Made by a program: the position numbers and the translations under genes. The notes under the pieces are model-generated. The model was not told the DNA's origin. It made no database searches and saw only the letters and a list, made by a program, of their open reading frames with translations. A stretch of DNA of 64,000 nucleotides, from assembly GCF_029894425.1 (NCBI RefSeq), contig NZ_JARXYJ010000001.1, positions 5,642,001 to 5,706,000 of the forward strand, given 5' to 3'. Origin of the DNA: Streptomyces sp. SAI-127. Lineage in GTDB: Bacteria; Actinomycetota; Actinomycetes; Streptomycetales; Streptomycetaceae. This document shows, one piece after another, positions 26,671-35,193 of this stretch; positions within the stretch are counted from its first letter, which is position 1, and each line of letters starts with the position of its first letter.

Positions 26671-29600
26671 ACCAGGTCTCGGCTTCGTGGCGGATGTTCA
26701 GTGCGGTCGCCATCTGGGACGCCTCGCGGAGGGACTTTCCTGCTCGCATGGCGGTCACGGCGAGGGTGAGGAGGGAGATCTCCTCCTCGGGGGCGGGTGG
26801 CCATGTCCTGCGCGGGATTTCGCGCTTCGGGTCGGTGAGCCACTGATAGAGGGTGTACTCCACGCGGCGTTCCTCGCCCCACTCGTGTGTGGGCTCTGCG
26901 ACGTCGAAGCCGAGCGAAGTGAGGGAGCCGGCGATCAGGTTCCAATTCCAGCGATGCTCGTCCACGTGGTGCGTGACGGCGTGCAGCGCGGCGGGAGAAA
27001 CCGGACCGTGTTCCTGCGGATCTTTCCAGCCCCCGTTTTCGGCGTTGCGGACCAGGACGTCGACGTCCTGTTTTCTGAAGCGTGAGAGCACACCAGGGTC
27101 GAATTCGAAGCCATACCCCAAGGAGCGCAGCCGGTCGGCCGCCTCCTCCAGGGTGCGGTCGGCGCGGTCGGCGACTCGTACCACTTGGAAGAAGGACACC
27201 GGACGCTCGGTGTCGGTGAGTTCGAGACCGGTTCCGAGAAGGTCAATCTCATCAGGGGGCGGCAGCTCTTGTTCCTCGGAGATCTGCGCCACCTGATAGC
27301 CGAGTTCGCGCAGTCTGGAGGCGATGTCGCGGGCAGGCTGGTTGAGCCGACGCGCGGCGGCGGCCACATAGCGCAGCGGAACCTCGCGGTCCACTCGGAA
27401 CACGGTCGGGTCGATCAGCACCCGGTCGTCGTCCGCCAGCTCGGGGAGTGGCGAGGCCTCCCGGGGCAGGACGAAGTCGAGTTCTCGAAGAAGGTCCGTG
27501 ACGAAGCTCCGAGGCAGGCCCGTGAGGTGCGACACCGACGTCAGCTGGGCCGCCGAGACGTGCACCGCCGCCACGGTGGAGGGAGCTTTCTCGTATGGCT
27601 CCCACAGCCTGGAGAGGACGCTGCGTTCCTCGTTGGTCCACGTCTCCCGGACCGGGTATCGCGTGGGGACGGTGAAGCCCAGCTCGGAGAGCCTTCGGGC
27701 GGCTTGCGCCGTGCTGCAGTCGGACCGGGCGGCGCTGACGCCGATCTGGGCGGAGGACAGCGTCGCCCCAGGGGACAGCCAGCCGTAGAGGTCGCCCAAG
27801 GGGCGGAGGAGGGGCAAGTCGGAGCAGACGGCCGCGGCACAGCCGCCCAGGCTCTCCACCTCGTACCCGAGGCCGGTCAGGCGCGCCGCGATCTCGGCCG
27901 GTGGGCGCTCGACCGCCTTGCTGAGGTCGAATACGGTCCCCCGAGTGATCGGAGCGGCGGGATCCCGCCAGGGAAACAGCAAATTGATGCTGATCAGGCC
28001 GGTGTCGGCGAGCGCCTGCGAGGGCGCGTAACTGCTCAGGAAGTTGGATGCGCGAGGGCCCATTAGCCAGTCCGTGAGCCAGTCGTTCCAGGCCTGCCAC
28101 CCGACCAGGCCGGAGGATAGCAGGACGAGATCCGACGGGCGGGCCGACAGCTGGTCCATGCCGTCGGTGTCCGTCGGCGTAGCGTGGCCGCCGAAGCCGG
28201 CTCGGTACAGGGTCCGCAGACGCCAGCGCAGCACCTGCGGAGGCATGTTGGCCAAGAACGAAGCGGTCTGCGCGTGGTCGGTGTGCCGGTAGTCGCCAGT
28301 GATCAGCGGCAGCAGGTCGGTGTCGGGCGCGAAAAAGCCGATCTTGTCAAAGGGTACCGGCGGCAGGTTCTGCAGCTGCCAGGGCAGATTGGCGCGGATC
28401 ACTTCTTCGGCTGCCTGGTCACTAAAGGATATGGACCAATTACTGGCGTTTTCCAGCCAGTTGCTGTCAGGCAGGCCGCATCCGGAGTCCGTGAGGCTGG
28501 GAAGTGCGGCGATCAAGCGCGCCGTAACATCGTCCTGGTCGTAGGAGCGCACATTCTTGCGGTCCACCGTGAGTTCCGGCGTCTTGTCGCCGTGGAGATT
28601 GACCACGGCGCCGAATATGAGATTCCCGCTTTCCGCGTACAGACCGTCCGCCAGGATGGTGCCGTAACCGTCGACCCACCAAACGTCGGGGTCCTGGGAG
28701 CGGACATAGGACGGGCGCTCCCGGCGACCGGTCCGGCCGCCCCGGAAGGTGTCGAGCGCAGCCTCCGAGAGTTCGCCCGGCAGCCATTTCCGGATGCGTG
28801 CCCCACGCTCGGCTGTGGTAAGAAAAGGCGCCACCCACAGCACCTTTTCCAGTGCGTCCACGCAGGACACCCCCCGCTGCTCCTGGCTCAGCAGCAGCTG
28901 AACCGTTGTCCCAGCGTCCTCGCCCGGCCCCAAGTCCTCCACCCCGAAGAAGTTCCCCGGACCCGCGATCGTCACCCGAAGCCGCCTGCCCTGCTGCCCC
29001 TCCCGTCCCATCCGGCAGGTCTCCACGACGATTTCGTCCGCCAGCATGAAGTAGCTCAGCACACCGATCCCGAACCGGGAGTTGGGGTACAGACGCAGCT
29101 TCTCTCCGGGCAGTTCCTCCCAGGCCGCCTGTTCCTCGATGTACTCGGAGAGGTCGACGAAGCGGGCGCCGCCCTGGGAGAAGACGGTGCTCAGCTCCTT
29201 GATACCCATGCCGATGCCGTTGTCACGGCACTGGAGATAGGGGCGCCCGTCGGGGCGGACGCCCTGGGAGAACTCGATGCGGCCCTCGTATCGCTCCAGG
29301 TTCTTGCCCTTGCGCCGCAGGAACTCCGTGCGGCACTCCCGGTAGCGGGCGGCGTCCAGGGCGTTCTGGTACAGCTCGCGCACGGCCAGCTCGCTGTCGC
29401 CGTACAACTGCTCGCCCATGAGCAGTTCCTGCACACGGTCCTCGGCCAGCTGGAAGCGGATGCCGTCAGAGAGCTGGCCGGGTGTGTTGCCGTGCAGGCT
29501 CACGAGGCTGCCGTCGGCATACGGCGGGAGCCCTTCGAGCGGGCCGAGTGCCGGGTCGTCGCCGCGGTTGATGTCGCGCAGGAGAACGTCGAAGCGAGCC

Positions 29601-31381
29601 GCGTGCTCACGCAGGGCGACCTGGACGGCCGGGTGCATGCATACGGCGTTGAGGGAGCGGCCCAGACCGGAGACCCGCCAGTCGGACTCGCGCACCGTGG
29701 TCCGGAGCTGTTCCAGGTTGACGCTGCCGTGCACACCGAGGTGCTCGACGACGATCTCGGGCAGGTCCAGCGGGTCCACGGCCATGGCCTGGGCTGTTTT
29801 GACGAGGGCGGCGACCAGGATCGTCCGCAACGGTTGTTCGTCGTCGGTGCTGGCCTCGATGACCTCCCGATCCTCGTGCAGCGGCCGGTAGCCGTACTGC
29901 GCCTGGTCGGCGTCTGTGCGGCGCATGGTGAACGGGGTGGTCCGGTGCTCCTTCACCAGCCGCATCAGACGCTCGGCGGAGAGGACGTCGGCCACCCACC
30001 TCGGGTACTCCCCGTCGGATGTCACATCACCGAGGAGTTCCTTGAGCCGCTCGGCGGTGTACAGGTCCGGCTGCTGGATGAGCCAGCGGTGGAAGAGCCA
30101 CCAGCGGATGCGCTGCGTGGCCTCGTCGGCGGCCGCTTTGCGCGGGGCGGAGCCGCCTGCGCCCTCCAGCGCGACCAGACGCCGCCGGAGCCGAGGAAAC
30201 CCCCGGGCGAACTTGCGGAAGCGGGCCTGGTCGGGTCCGGCAGCCGTGGTGTCGGCGGTGAGGACACCGACCCGCTGGGCCGCCTCCTGGGCCCAGAAGG
30301 TCTGGGCGACCAGGGGGGACAGGAAGGACAGCGCGGCCTCGGCCGGTGACAGGGTGCCCTCGTCCAGTCGGCCGACCAGGAAGCCGAGCCGCTTGTGGAC
30401 GCGTTCGGCCAGCTCGGTGTCGTGCCACGGGTCGTCGTCCAGCACCCGTGCGGCTCCCTCGTACGCCGAGGCCAGCCGACCTGCGAGTGATCGGCAGACG
30501 TCCTTGAGGGTCTCCCTCGCAGGGTGCCCGGAGGTGCGGTGCCACGGGTACTTCTCGACGTTGCGCACCCAGGCGTGGTCTCCGGTCCGCCGCTCAGCGC
30601 CGGGCAGCAGCGGGAAGTCCCCGCCGTCGGCGTCCGTCTCGCAGGTCAGCTTCACCTGCTGTGGGGGATTCGGCTTGCCGTAGGCGCGGTAGTACTCGTC
30701 GACCCGCTGCTGCACCTGCATGGTGAACTCCCGCAGCCGCAGGGCGTGCGGGTCGGCGTTGATCACGTCGGCGACTGCGCGCGAGAAGATACTGAACGAC
30801 TCGCCTTGCTGCGTGCCCATGTCGTAGCCGGCCTGGAGCGTGTCCGTCTCTCTGACGAACCGGGCCACCTCGGGCGCGGCGCAGGCATGGACGTAGGCAA
30901 CCCTGCGGCGCAGGGTGGCGAGGATCTCCGGGGGCTTCCAGCGCCGCATACCGGCAATCGACTTGGTGTCCGGCGTCATGCCCTCGCGGCAGGTATCGAT
31001 CAGGAAGACGACTCGTTCCGCGAGAGACCGCTCGACCTCCTCGTGCCAGCCGATCTCGATACAGCTCTTGGTGAACGAGTCCGCGTCGGGCGCATCCTCG
31101 GGCACCAGATAGTCCTTGCCGTCGATGTGCAGCCCGTGCCCGCTCACCACGACGAACAGTGTGTCGCCGCGCCGGGCGCCGCGCAGGAACGTGTGGACGG
31201 CACCGCGCACGGTGTTCAGCGTTATGCCACGCCGATGCTCGAAGACGTCGGCTTGGATGTCACGGCCGGTCAGGACCTCCCGCAGACGTTGGAGGTCGTC
31301 CCGGACGAACGGCAGATCTCCGAAACCGGGACTGTCGGAGTAGTCGCTCGCCCCGATGAGCAGCGCCTTGTGTTGTGACAT
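26612..31381 (-). CDS. Caspase-like protease / HSP90-type ATPase multidomain protein
   Basis: Protein of about 1589 residues. Residues 1-260 are a caspase-like (C14) protease: KALLIGASDYSDSPGFGDLP at the start, catalytic histidine 82 in VVVSGHGLHIDGKDYLVPED and cysteine 131 in VFLIDTCREGM. Residues 270-640 are helical and unrecognised. Residues 650 to about 1000 form a GHKL/HSP90-like ATPase with RELYQNALDAARY (asparagine 673), CRDNGIGMGIKELSTVFSQG and NSRFGIGVLSYFMLAD. The C-terminal ~500 residues contain at least four repeats of a small domain with an ARRLSELGFTV-like motif, probably winged helices. The ATG at 31381 lacks a clear ribosome site. A small partner gene ends 12 bases upstream. 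Predicted role: nucleotide-driven sensor releasing a protease, as in bacterial conflict systems. Confidence 0.88.
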   Translation of the reverse strand: MSQHKALLIGASDYSDSPGFGDLPFVRDDLQRLREVLTGRDIQADVFEHRRGITLNTVRGAVHTFLRGARRGDTLFVVVSGHGLHIDGKDYLVPEDAPDADSFTKSCIEIGWHEEVERSLAERVVFLIDTCREGMTPDTKSIAGMRRWKPPEILATLRRRVAYVHACAAPEVARFVRETDTLQAGYDMGTQQGESFSIFSRAVADVINADPHALRLREFTMQVQQRVDEYYRAYGKPNPPQQVKLTCETDADGGDFPLLPGAERRTGDHAWVRNVEKYPWHRTSGHPARETLKDVCRSLAGRLASAYEGAARVLDDDPWHDTELAERVHKRLGFLVGRLDEGTLSPAEAALSFLSPLVAQTFWAQEAAQRVGVLTADTTAAGPDQARFRKFARGFPRLRRRLVALEGAGGSAPRKAAADEATQRIRWWLFHRWLIQQPDLYTAERLKELLGDVTSDGEYPRWVADVLSAERLMRLVKEHRTTPFTMRRTDADQAQYGYRPLHEDREVIEASTDDEQPLRTILVAALVKTAQAMAVDPLDLPEIVVEHLGVHGSVNLEQLRTTVRESDWRVSGLGRSLNAVCMHPAVQVALREHAARFDVLLRDINRGDDPALGPLEGLPPYADGSLVSLHGNTPGQLSDGIRFQLAEDRVQELLMGEQLYGDSELAVRELYQNALDAARYRECRTEFLRRKGKNLERYEGRIEFSQGVRPDGRPYLQCRDNGIGMGIKELSTVFSQGGARFVDLSEYIEEQAAWEELPGEKLRLYPNSRFGIGVLSYFMLADEIVVETCRMGREGQQGRRLRVTIAGPGNFFGVEDLGPGEDAGTTVQLLLSQEQRGVSCVDALEKVLWVAPFLTTAERGARIRKWLPGELSEAALDTFRGGRTGRRERPSYVRSQDPDVWWVDGYGTILADGLYAESGNLIFGAVVNLHGDKTPELTVDRKNVRSYDQDDVTARLIAALPSLTDSGCGLPDSNWLENASNWSISFSDQAAEEVIRANLPWQLQNLPPVPFDKIGFFAPDTDLLPLITGDYRHTDHAQTASFLANMPPQVLRWRLRTLYRAGFGGHATPTDTDGMDQLSARPSDLVLLSSGLVGWQAWNDWLTDWLMGPRASNFLSSYAPSQALADTGLISINLLFPWRDPAAPITRGTVFDLSKAVERPPAEIAARLTGLGYEVESLGGCAAAVCSDLPLLRPLGDLYGWLSPGATLSSAQIGVSAARSDCSTAQAARRLSELGFTVPTRYPVRETWTNEERSVLSRLWEPYEKAPSTVAAVHVSAAQLTSVSHLTGLPRSFVTDLLRELDFVLPREASPLPELADDDRVLIDPTVFRVDREVPLRYVAAAARRLNQPARDIASRLRELGYQVAQISEEQELPPPDEIDLLGTGLELTDTERPVSFFQVVRVADRADRTLEEAADRLRSLGYGFEFDPGVLSRFRKQDVDVLVRNAENGGWKDPQEHGPVSPAALHAVTHHVDEHRWNWNLIAGSLTSLGFDVAEPTHEWGEERRVEYTLYQWLTDPKREIPRRTWPPAPEEEISLLTLAVTAMRAGKSLREASQMATALNIRHEAETWFTPAPEEPPAPSAAAVPPP

Positions 31382-31393
31382 GGGCCGCACCGG

Positions 31394-31777
31394 TCACGCA
31401 GGGCGCTTGAACGTCAGCGTCAGGCTCCGGGAGTTCTGCACCTGACCGGAGCCGACGAACTGGACGCCTCCACTCGCGGTGACCTGGAAGGAAAGCTGGG
31501 CTTCGGCCAACGGAAGCGGGCCGCCGCGATCGGAGACCTCCTGGAAGATCCGCTGGAGGGCGTCGACGGCGTCGGCGAGGTTCTTGCGGAGGGGACCGAG
31601 CGGCACCGCGCGCAGCACGGCCTCGCCGTCGCGGCTCAACAGGCCCATGGTGTCGCTGTCCTGCGCGGCGAGTGCGACGTCCTCCTCGGTCGCCGTAACC
31701 CAGAAAGGCAGGGTCTGCCCGTCCAACGACCCGCTCTGCCCGTCGTCTCCGACCCGGTCAAGTGCCTGCTCGCTCAT
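31394..31777 (-). CDS. Small partner of the caspase/ATPase protein, effector-associated type
   Basis: Protein of 127 residues. The first 40 residues are polar and likely flexible; then LRKNLADAVDALQRIFQEVS forms a helix, and the C-terminal half is a beta-rich domain with LSFQVTASGGVQFVGSGQVQ and SLTLTFKR. This layout resembles small proteins that accompany peptidase or caspase effectors in actinobacterial conflict loci (trypsin/peptidase-co-occurring domains); the exact family is not certain. It lies 12 bases upstream of the caspase-like gene on the same strand, which argues for one transcript and a physical complex. Confidence 0.72.
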   Translation of the reverse strand: MSEQALDRVGDDGQSGSLDGQTLPFWVTATEEDVALAAQDSDTMGLLSRDGEAVLRAVPLGPLRKNLADAVDALQRIFQEVSDRGGPLPLAEAQLSFQVTASGGVQFVGSGQVQNSRSLTLTFKRPA

Positions 31778-31868
31778 GCCGTTACCATCCCCCTCGGCCG
31801 TGCCGTGTCCGTCGTCAGCTGTGCTGGAGAGACAACTCTAGTTCCACGAGGGGCTTTTGCGGTCGGAG

Positions 31869-32972
31869 TCAGTCGGCCCGGCCGGGCAGCACGTACAGCC
31901 GTAGGCCCGGCTCCGCCTCCCCGTACGCCTGCTCCTCCTCCACCGTCGCCCGGATGTACCCGGCCCGGGCGATCACCCGCTGCGAGGCGGCGTTGTCGGG
32001 CTCGATGGTGGCGCAGAGGCTGCGCACGTCGTCGCGGGCCAGGGCCCAGTCGCTGAGGGCGCGCAGGGCCTCCGTGGCGTAGCCCTGGCCTCGGGCGCTC
32101 TCGGCGAGGTCGTAGCCGACCTCCGCGCGGCCGTCCTCGTCGGGGGCGCCGTGGAAGCCCATGCCGCCGATCGCGCGGCCGTCCTCCCGCCGTACGAGGG
32201 CGAAGAGGCCGAACTCCGGGCGGTGGACGCCGGCTTCGTAGGCCTTGATGGTCATGCCGGCGGCCTCGCGGGTGCCTTCGAAGGGGCCGTCCTCGACCCA
32301 TTCGAAGTCACCGTCGCCGCCCGCGGCCAGTTCGGCGGCGGAGGCGGGGGTGACGCCCTGGAGGGTGAGGCGTTCGGTGGGCAGGACGAGGTTGTTGCTC
32401 CAGCGCCACTCCGTGCGCGGGGCGCGGCCGGGCAGGTCGCCGCGACCGGTGGCCCACAGGAGGGTGCGCCAGGGGTCGGGGCCGGGCTGGACCTCGGGGA
32501 AGATCCGGGTGAGGACGTACTCGGGGAGGTGGGCAGGGGGCTCGTAGTCGAGGTCCAGGCCCTGCGCGATGTCGTACGTGTGCAGCAGCACCTCGGTGAC
32601 GCCCATCGCGGCGAAGCCCGTGCGGTTCGCGCTGCGGAAGGGGTACGGGTGGAAGGCGCGGGCCTCGCGGGGCGCGGTGCGGACCGCCGCGGTGAGCAGG
32701 GCGCCGCCTGTCTCCAGGACATGCAGCAGGCCCGTGTTGTCGGTGCCCTCGTCGAGCGTGATGTCGAAGGGGACGTAGGCGTCCTGGGCGCCTCCGGCCA
32801 GGTTCGCGGCGTACGCGATCAGGCAGCCGCAGATGTGGAAGGCCGTCTCGTGGACGTTCCACTCCATCCCGGCCGGCTTCACGGCCGTCCAGTCCCGGTC
32901 CACCGCCGCCCGCAGAACCGCCACCGCGTCCGCGACGGCCTCCGTCACCCGTTCCCCGCCCATGTCTGCCAT
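31869..32972 (-). CDS. Fusion of a mycothiol-type DinB domain and a GNAT acetyltransferase
   Basis: Protein of 367 residues. The N-terminal ~190 residues resemble the actinobacterial maleylpyruvate isomerase/TIGR03083 fold, with EWNVHETAFHICGCLIAYAA and MGVTEVLLHTYDIAQGL supplying histidines. The C-terminal ~170 residues are a GNAT domain: GFFALVRREDGRAIGGM-like beta strands, GYDLAESARGQGYATEALRA (acetyl-CoA loop), and IEPDNAASQRVIARAGY. Substrate unknown. The ATG at 32972 is used; an in-frame ATG three codons later is possible. The domain order is unbroken by any stop. Confidence 0.82.
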   Translation of the reverse strand: MADMGGERVTEAVADAVAVLRAAVDRDWTAVKPAGMEWNVHETAFHICGCLIAYAANLAGGAQDAYVPFDITLDEGTDNTGLLHVLETGGALLTAAVRTAPREARAFHPYPFRSANRTGFAAMGVTEVLLHTYDIAQGLDLDYEPPAHLPEYVLTRIFPEVQPGPDPWRTLLWATGRGDLPGRAPRTEWRWSNNLVLPTERLTLQGVTPASAAELAAGGDGDFEWVEDGPFEGTREAAGMTIKAYEAGVHRPEFGLFALVRREDGRAIGGMGFHGAPDEDGRAEVGYDLAESARGQGYATEALRALSDWALARDDVRSLCATIEPDNAASQRVIARAGYIRATVEEEQAYGEAEPGLRLYVLPGRAD

Positions 32973-32998
32973 GCGGGCAGGCTAAGGCGCCGACCGCC

Positions 32999-33643
32999 TC
33001 AGAGCGACAGCATTTCCAGCTCCGAGGTGAGGTTGTAACGGGCTGTGGCCTCCCATTCCCGTTCCCCGTACGGCGTCCTGAACAGATGTGGCAGCTCCAG
33101 CAGTTGGCGCAGGATTCCGGACCGGCCCTCACGGAAGGCGTCGGTCGGGACGAAGCCGTACTCCTCGCGTACGGCGGCCGTGTAGGCGGCGTAGCCGGAG
33201 GGCGGGGCGGCGAGGATCGCGAGGTCGGCGTCGCAGAGGACCTGGCCGTTGCGGTCGTCGTCGGCGGGGGCGTGGGTGGTGGTGAGGCGGACGAGGCGGG
33301 CGACTTCGGCCGTGCCTTCCTGGGAGAGTCCGGCCTCGGGGAGGGCGCGTTCGGCCAGTCGGGCGGAGCGTTCCTCGTTCTCCGAGCGGTCCGGGAGGTA
33401 GACGGCGTCGTGGAACCAGGCCGCGAGACGCACCAGGTGCGGGTCGTCCGCGTACTCCTCCAGCACGTCGATGTGGTCGAGGACCGCTGTCAGGTGGTGG
33501 ACGGTGTGGTACCGGCGCTGCGGCTCCTGCCAGCGGGTCAGCAGGTTGTCGGCGAACGGCGCCGGGTCGGGGCCCTCGGCCCCGGGACGGGCCCTCTCCA
33601 GGGCATGGGCGAAACGGTCGCGGAGGTCGTCGAGATCGGCCAT
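32999..33643 (-). CDS. HD-domain metal-dependent phosphohydrolase
   Basis: Protein of 214 residues. An HD fold is indicated by RRYHTVHHLTAVLDHIDVLE, LAAWFHDAVYLPDRSENEER and LCDADLAILAAP, giving the H...HD...D metal pattern. Such proteins are predicted phosphohydrolases of small substrates. The ATG at 33643 has an AATGAGG site; the long upstream frame is antisense to the next gene. It starts 42 bases from the divergent mycothiol-type gene. Confidence 0.88.
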   Translation of the reverse strand: MADLDDLRDRFAHALERARPGAEGPDPAPFADNLLTRWQEPQRRYHTVHHLTAVLDHIDVLEEYADDPHLVRLAAWFHDAVYLPDRSENEERSARLAERALPEAGLSQEGTAEVARLVRLTTTHAPADDDRNGQVLCDADLAILAAPPSGYAAYTAAVREEYGFVPTDAFREGRSGILRQLLELPHLFRTPYGEREWEATARYNLTSELEMLSL

Positions 33644-33685
33644 GGCCTCATTGTCCCGCGCGGCGCCCCCTGGCAGTTTGATCCC

Positions 33686-34363
33686 ATGACCACAGACATG
33701 ACTGCGGACGCCGTACGCGACCCCGACCTCCCCGGCCGCCTCCTGGCCGGCGAACGCGACGCCCTGATCCCCCTCCTGCGCTCCCGCCCCGACGCCGATT
33801 TCGCGTTGCCGACGCGGGCGTGTCCGGGGTGGAGCGTGCGGGACGTGCTGGCGCACTGTTCGTCCGTGCTGATCCGGGTGGTGGAGGGCCGGTTCGAGAA
33901 GGGGGTCTTCTCGCCCGAGTCGAACGACCGGGACATCGCCGAGCGCGCGGACTGGACGAACCAGCAGGTCGTGGACGAGCTGGAGCGCGGGATGACGGAG
34001 GCGGGCCCGGTGATCGCCGCGGCGGGCGGGGTGCTGGACATCATCGGGCTGGGGGAGTGGGTGCACGCGGGGGACGTACGGGACGTCCTCGGGGAGCCGG
34101 GGGCGTACGCGGGTCCCGGTCTCCCGGACGCGCTCGCCCTGCTGGCCCTTACGACCCGGCAACGCGGCCACCTGCCCCTCCACGCCGACGTCGACGACCT
34201 GGACGAACCGCTCCGCCTGGGCGATGCGGCCGGTGACCGCACTCCGGCGCGGTACATCGGGGACGCGGCGACCCTCGTACGGCTCTACTCGGGGCGTCCG
34301 GTGGAGGGGCGGGCGTACGAGCTCGCGGGGGCGGAGGCGAAGGAGTTGAACATCTTCGGCTGA
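33686..34363 (+). CDS. Maleylpyruvate-isomerase/TIGR03083 family mycothiol-dependent protein
   Basis: Protein of 225 residues of the actinobacterial TIGR03083 type: CPGWSVRDVLAHCSSVLIRV in the first helix pair, GLGEWVHAGDVRDVLGEP carrying a second histidine, and a C-terminal SCP-like stretch (YIGDAATLVRLYSGRPVEGR). Members are thought to use mycothiol in a DinB-fold active site; the substrate is unknown. The ATG at 33686 is chosen as the first codon before conserved sequence. Confidence 0.88.
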   Translation: MTTDMTADAVRDPDLPGRLLAGERDALIPLLRSRPDADFALPTRACPGWSVRDVLAHCSSVLIRVVEGRFEKGVFSPESNDRDIAERADWTNQQVVDELERGMTEAGPVIAAAGGVLDIIGLGEWVHAGDVRDVLGEPGAYAGPGLPDALALLALTTRQRGHLPLHADVDDLDEPLRLGDAAGDRTPARYIGDAATLVRLYSGRPVEGRAYELAGAEAKELNIFG

Positions 34364-34404
34364 GATGCGCTGGTGAGGGGGACCCCGTAGCGGCGTATTC
34401 TGGA

Positions 34405-34420
34405 ATTGGACTAGACCTGT
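34405..34420. promoter_or_regulatory. Possible DasR-like site upstream of cutC
   Basis: The 16-base near-palindrome ATTGGACTAGACCTGT matches the dre consensus at about 12 of 16 positions and lies 33 bases before the cutC start. It may instead be a site for another GntR/HutC-family regulator. Confidence 0.4.
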
Positions 34421-34452
34421 AGCCGCCCGAGACCGTCGACGAATGGGGTCCC

Positions 34453-35193
34453 ATGAGCAAGCGTGCAGTCCTGGAGGTGATCGCCCTGGACGCCGAGGAC
34501 GCGATCGCCGCCCAGGCCGGAGGCGCGGACCGGCTGGAACTCGTGACCGACATGGCGGCGGACGGTCTGACGCCGACGGTCTCGACGGTCGGCGCGATCC
34601 GGGCCGCCGTGGACATCCCGGTGCGGGTGATGCTGCGGCTGTCGGACGGGTTCGGGGCGGGGGAGGTCTCGCGGGTGGTCCGGGCGGCCCGGGAAGTGCG
34701 GGACGCCGGGGCCCAGGAGTTCGTGCTGGGGTTCCTGGATGTGGCCGGTGAGGTCGATCTGGCCGCCGTGGAGCGGGTCGTCGAGGTGCTGGACGGGTGC
34801 CGCTGGACGTTCCACCGGGCGATCGACCATGCCGCCGACCGGAACGCGCTGCGGAAGCAGCTGGCCGATCTGCCGGGCCTTGACACCTACCTCACCGCGG
34901 GCTCGGCAGCGGGCGTCGACGAGGGGCTGCCGGTGCTCCTCGCGGAGGCGTCGAGGGCGGGGGAGCCGGGGTACGAGCAGCAGCTTCTGGTGGGTGGGGG
35001 GCTGCGGCTGGACCATGTGCCGGGGCTGCGGGCGGCGGGGATCGACGCGTTCCACATCGGCGGGGCGGCGCGGCCGGGCGGGTGGGAGGCACCGGTTTCG
35101 GCGGACGCGGTACGGCAGTGGCGGCGAGTCCTCGACGTGCCCCACCAGCCCCCCACACCCTCACCTGGCAGGCAGCAGCACGCGGCGCCCTAG
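34453..35193 (+). CDS. cutC: CutC family protein
   Basis: TIM-barrel protein of 246 residues, named for copper homeostasis although its true activity is unclear. The family signatures are VLEVIALDAEDAIAAQAGGA at the start, DRLELVTDMAADGLTPT, and RWTFHRAIDHAAD with the conserved histidine-arginine pair. The late YLTAGSA and LLVGGGLRLDHV loops close the barrel. It converges on the helicase gene with a four-base overlap in the shared CTAG. Confidence 0.92.
   Translation: MSKRAVLEVIALDAEDAIAAQAGGADRLELVTDMAADGLTPTVSTVGAIRAAVDIPVRVMLRLSDGFGAGEVSRVVRAAREVRDAGAQEFVLGFLDVAGEVDLAAVERVVEVLDGCRWTFHRAIDHAADRNALRKQLADLPGLDTYLTAGSAAGVDEGLPVLLAEASRAGEPGYEQQLLVGGGLRLDHVPGLRAAGIDAFHIGGAARPGGWEAPVSADAVRQWRRVLDVPHQPPTPSPGRQQHAAP

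Noticed and set aside
28184..30349. 721-codon plus-strand frame opposite the caspase-like gene
   Set aside because: The minus strand has ATPase motifs here; the plus frame is a low-complexity shadow.
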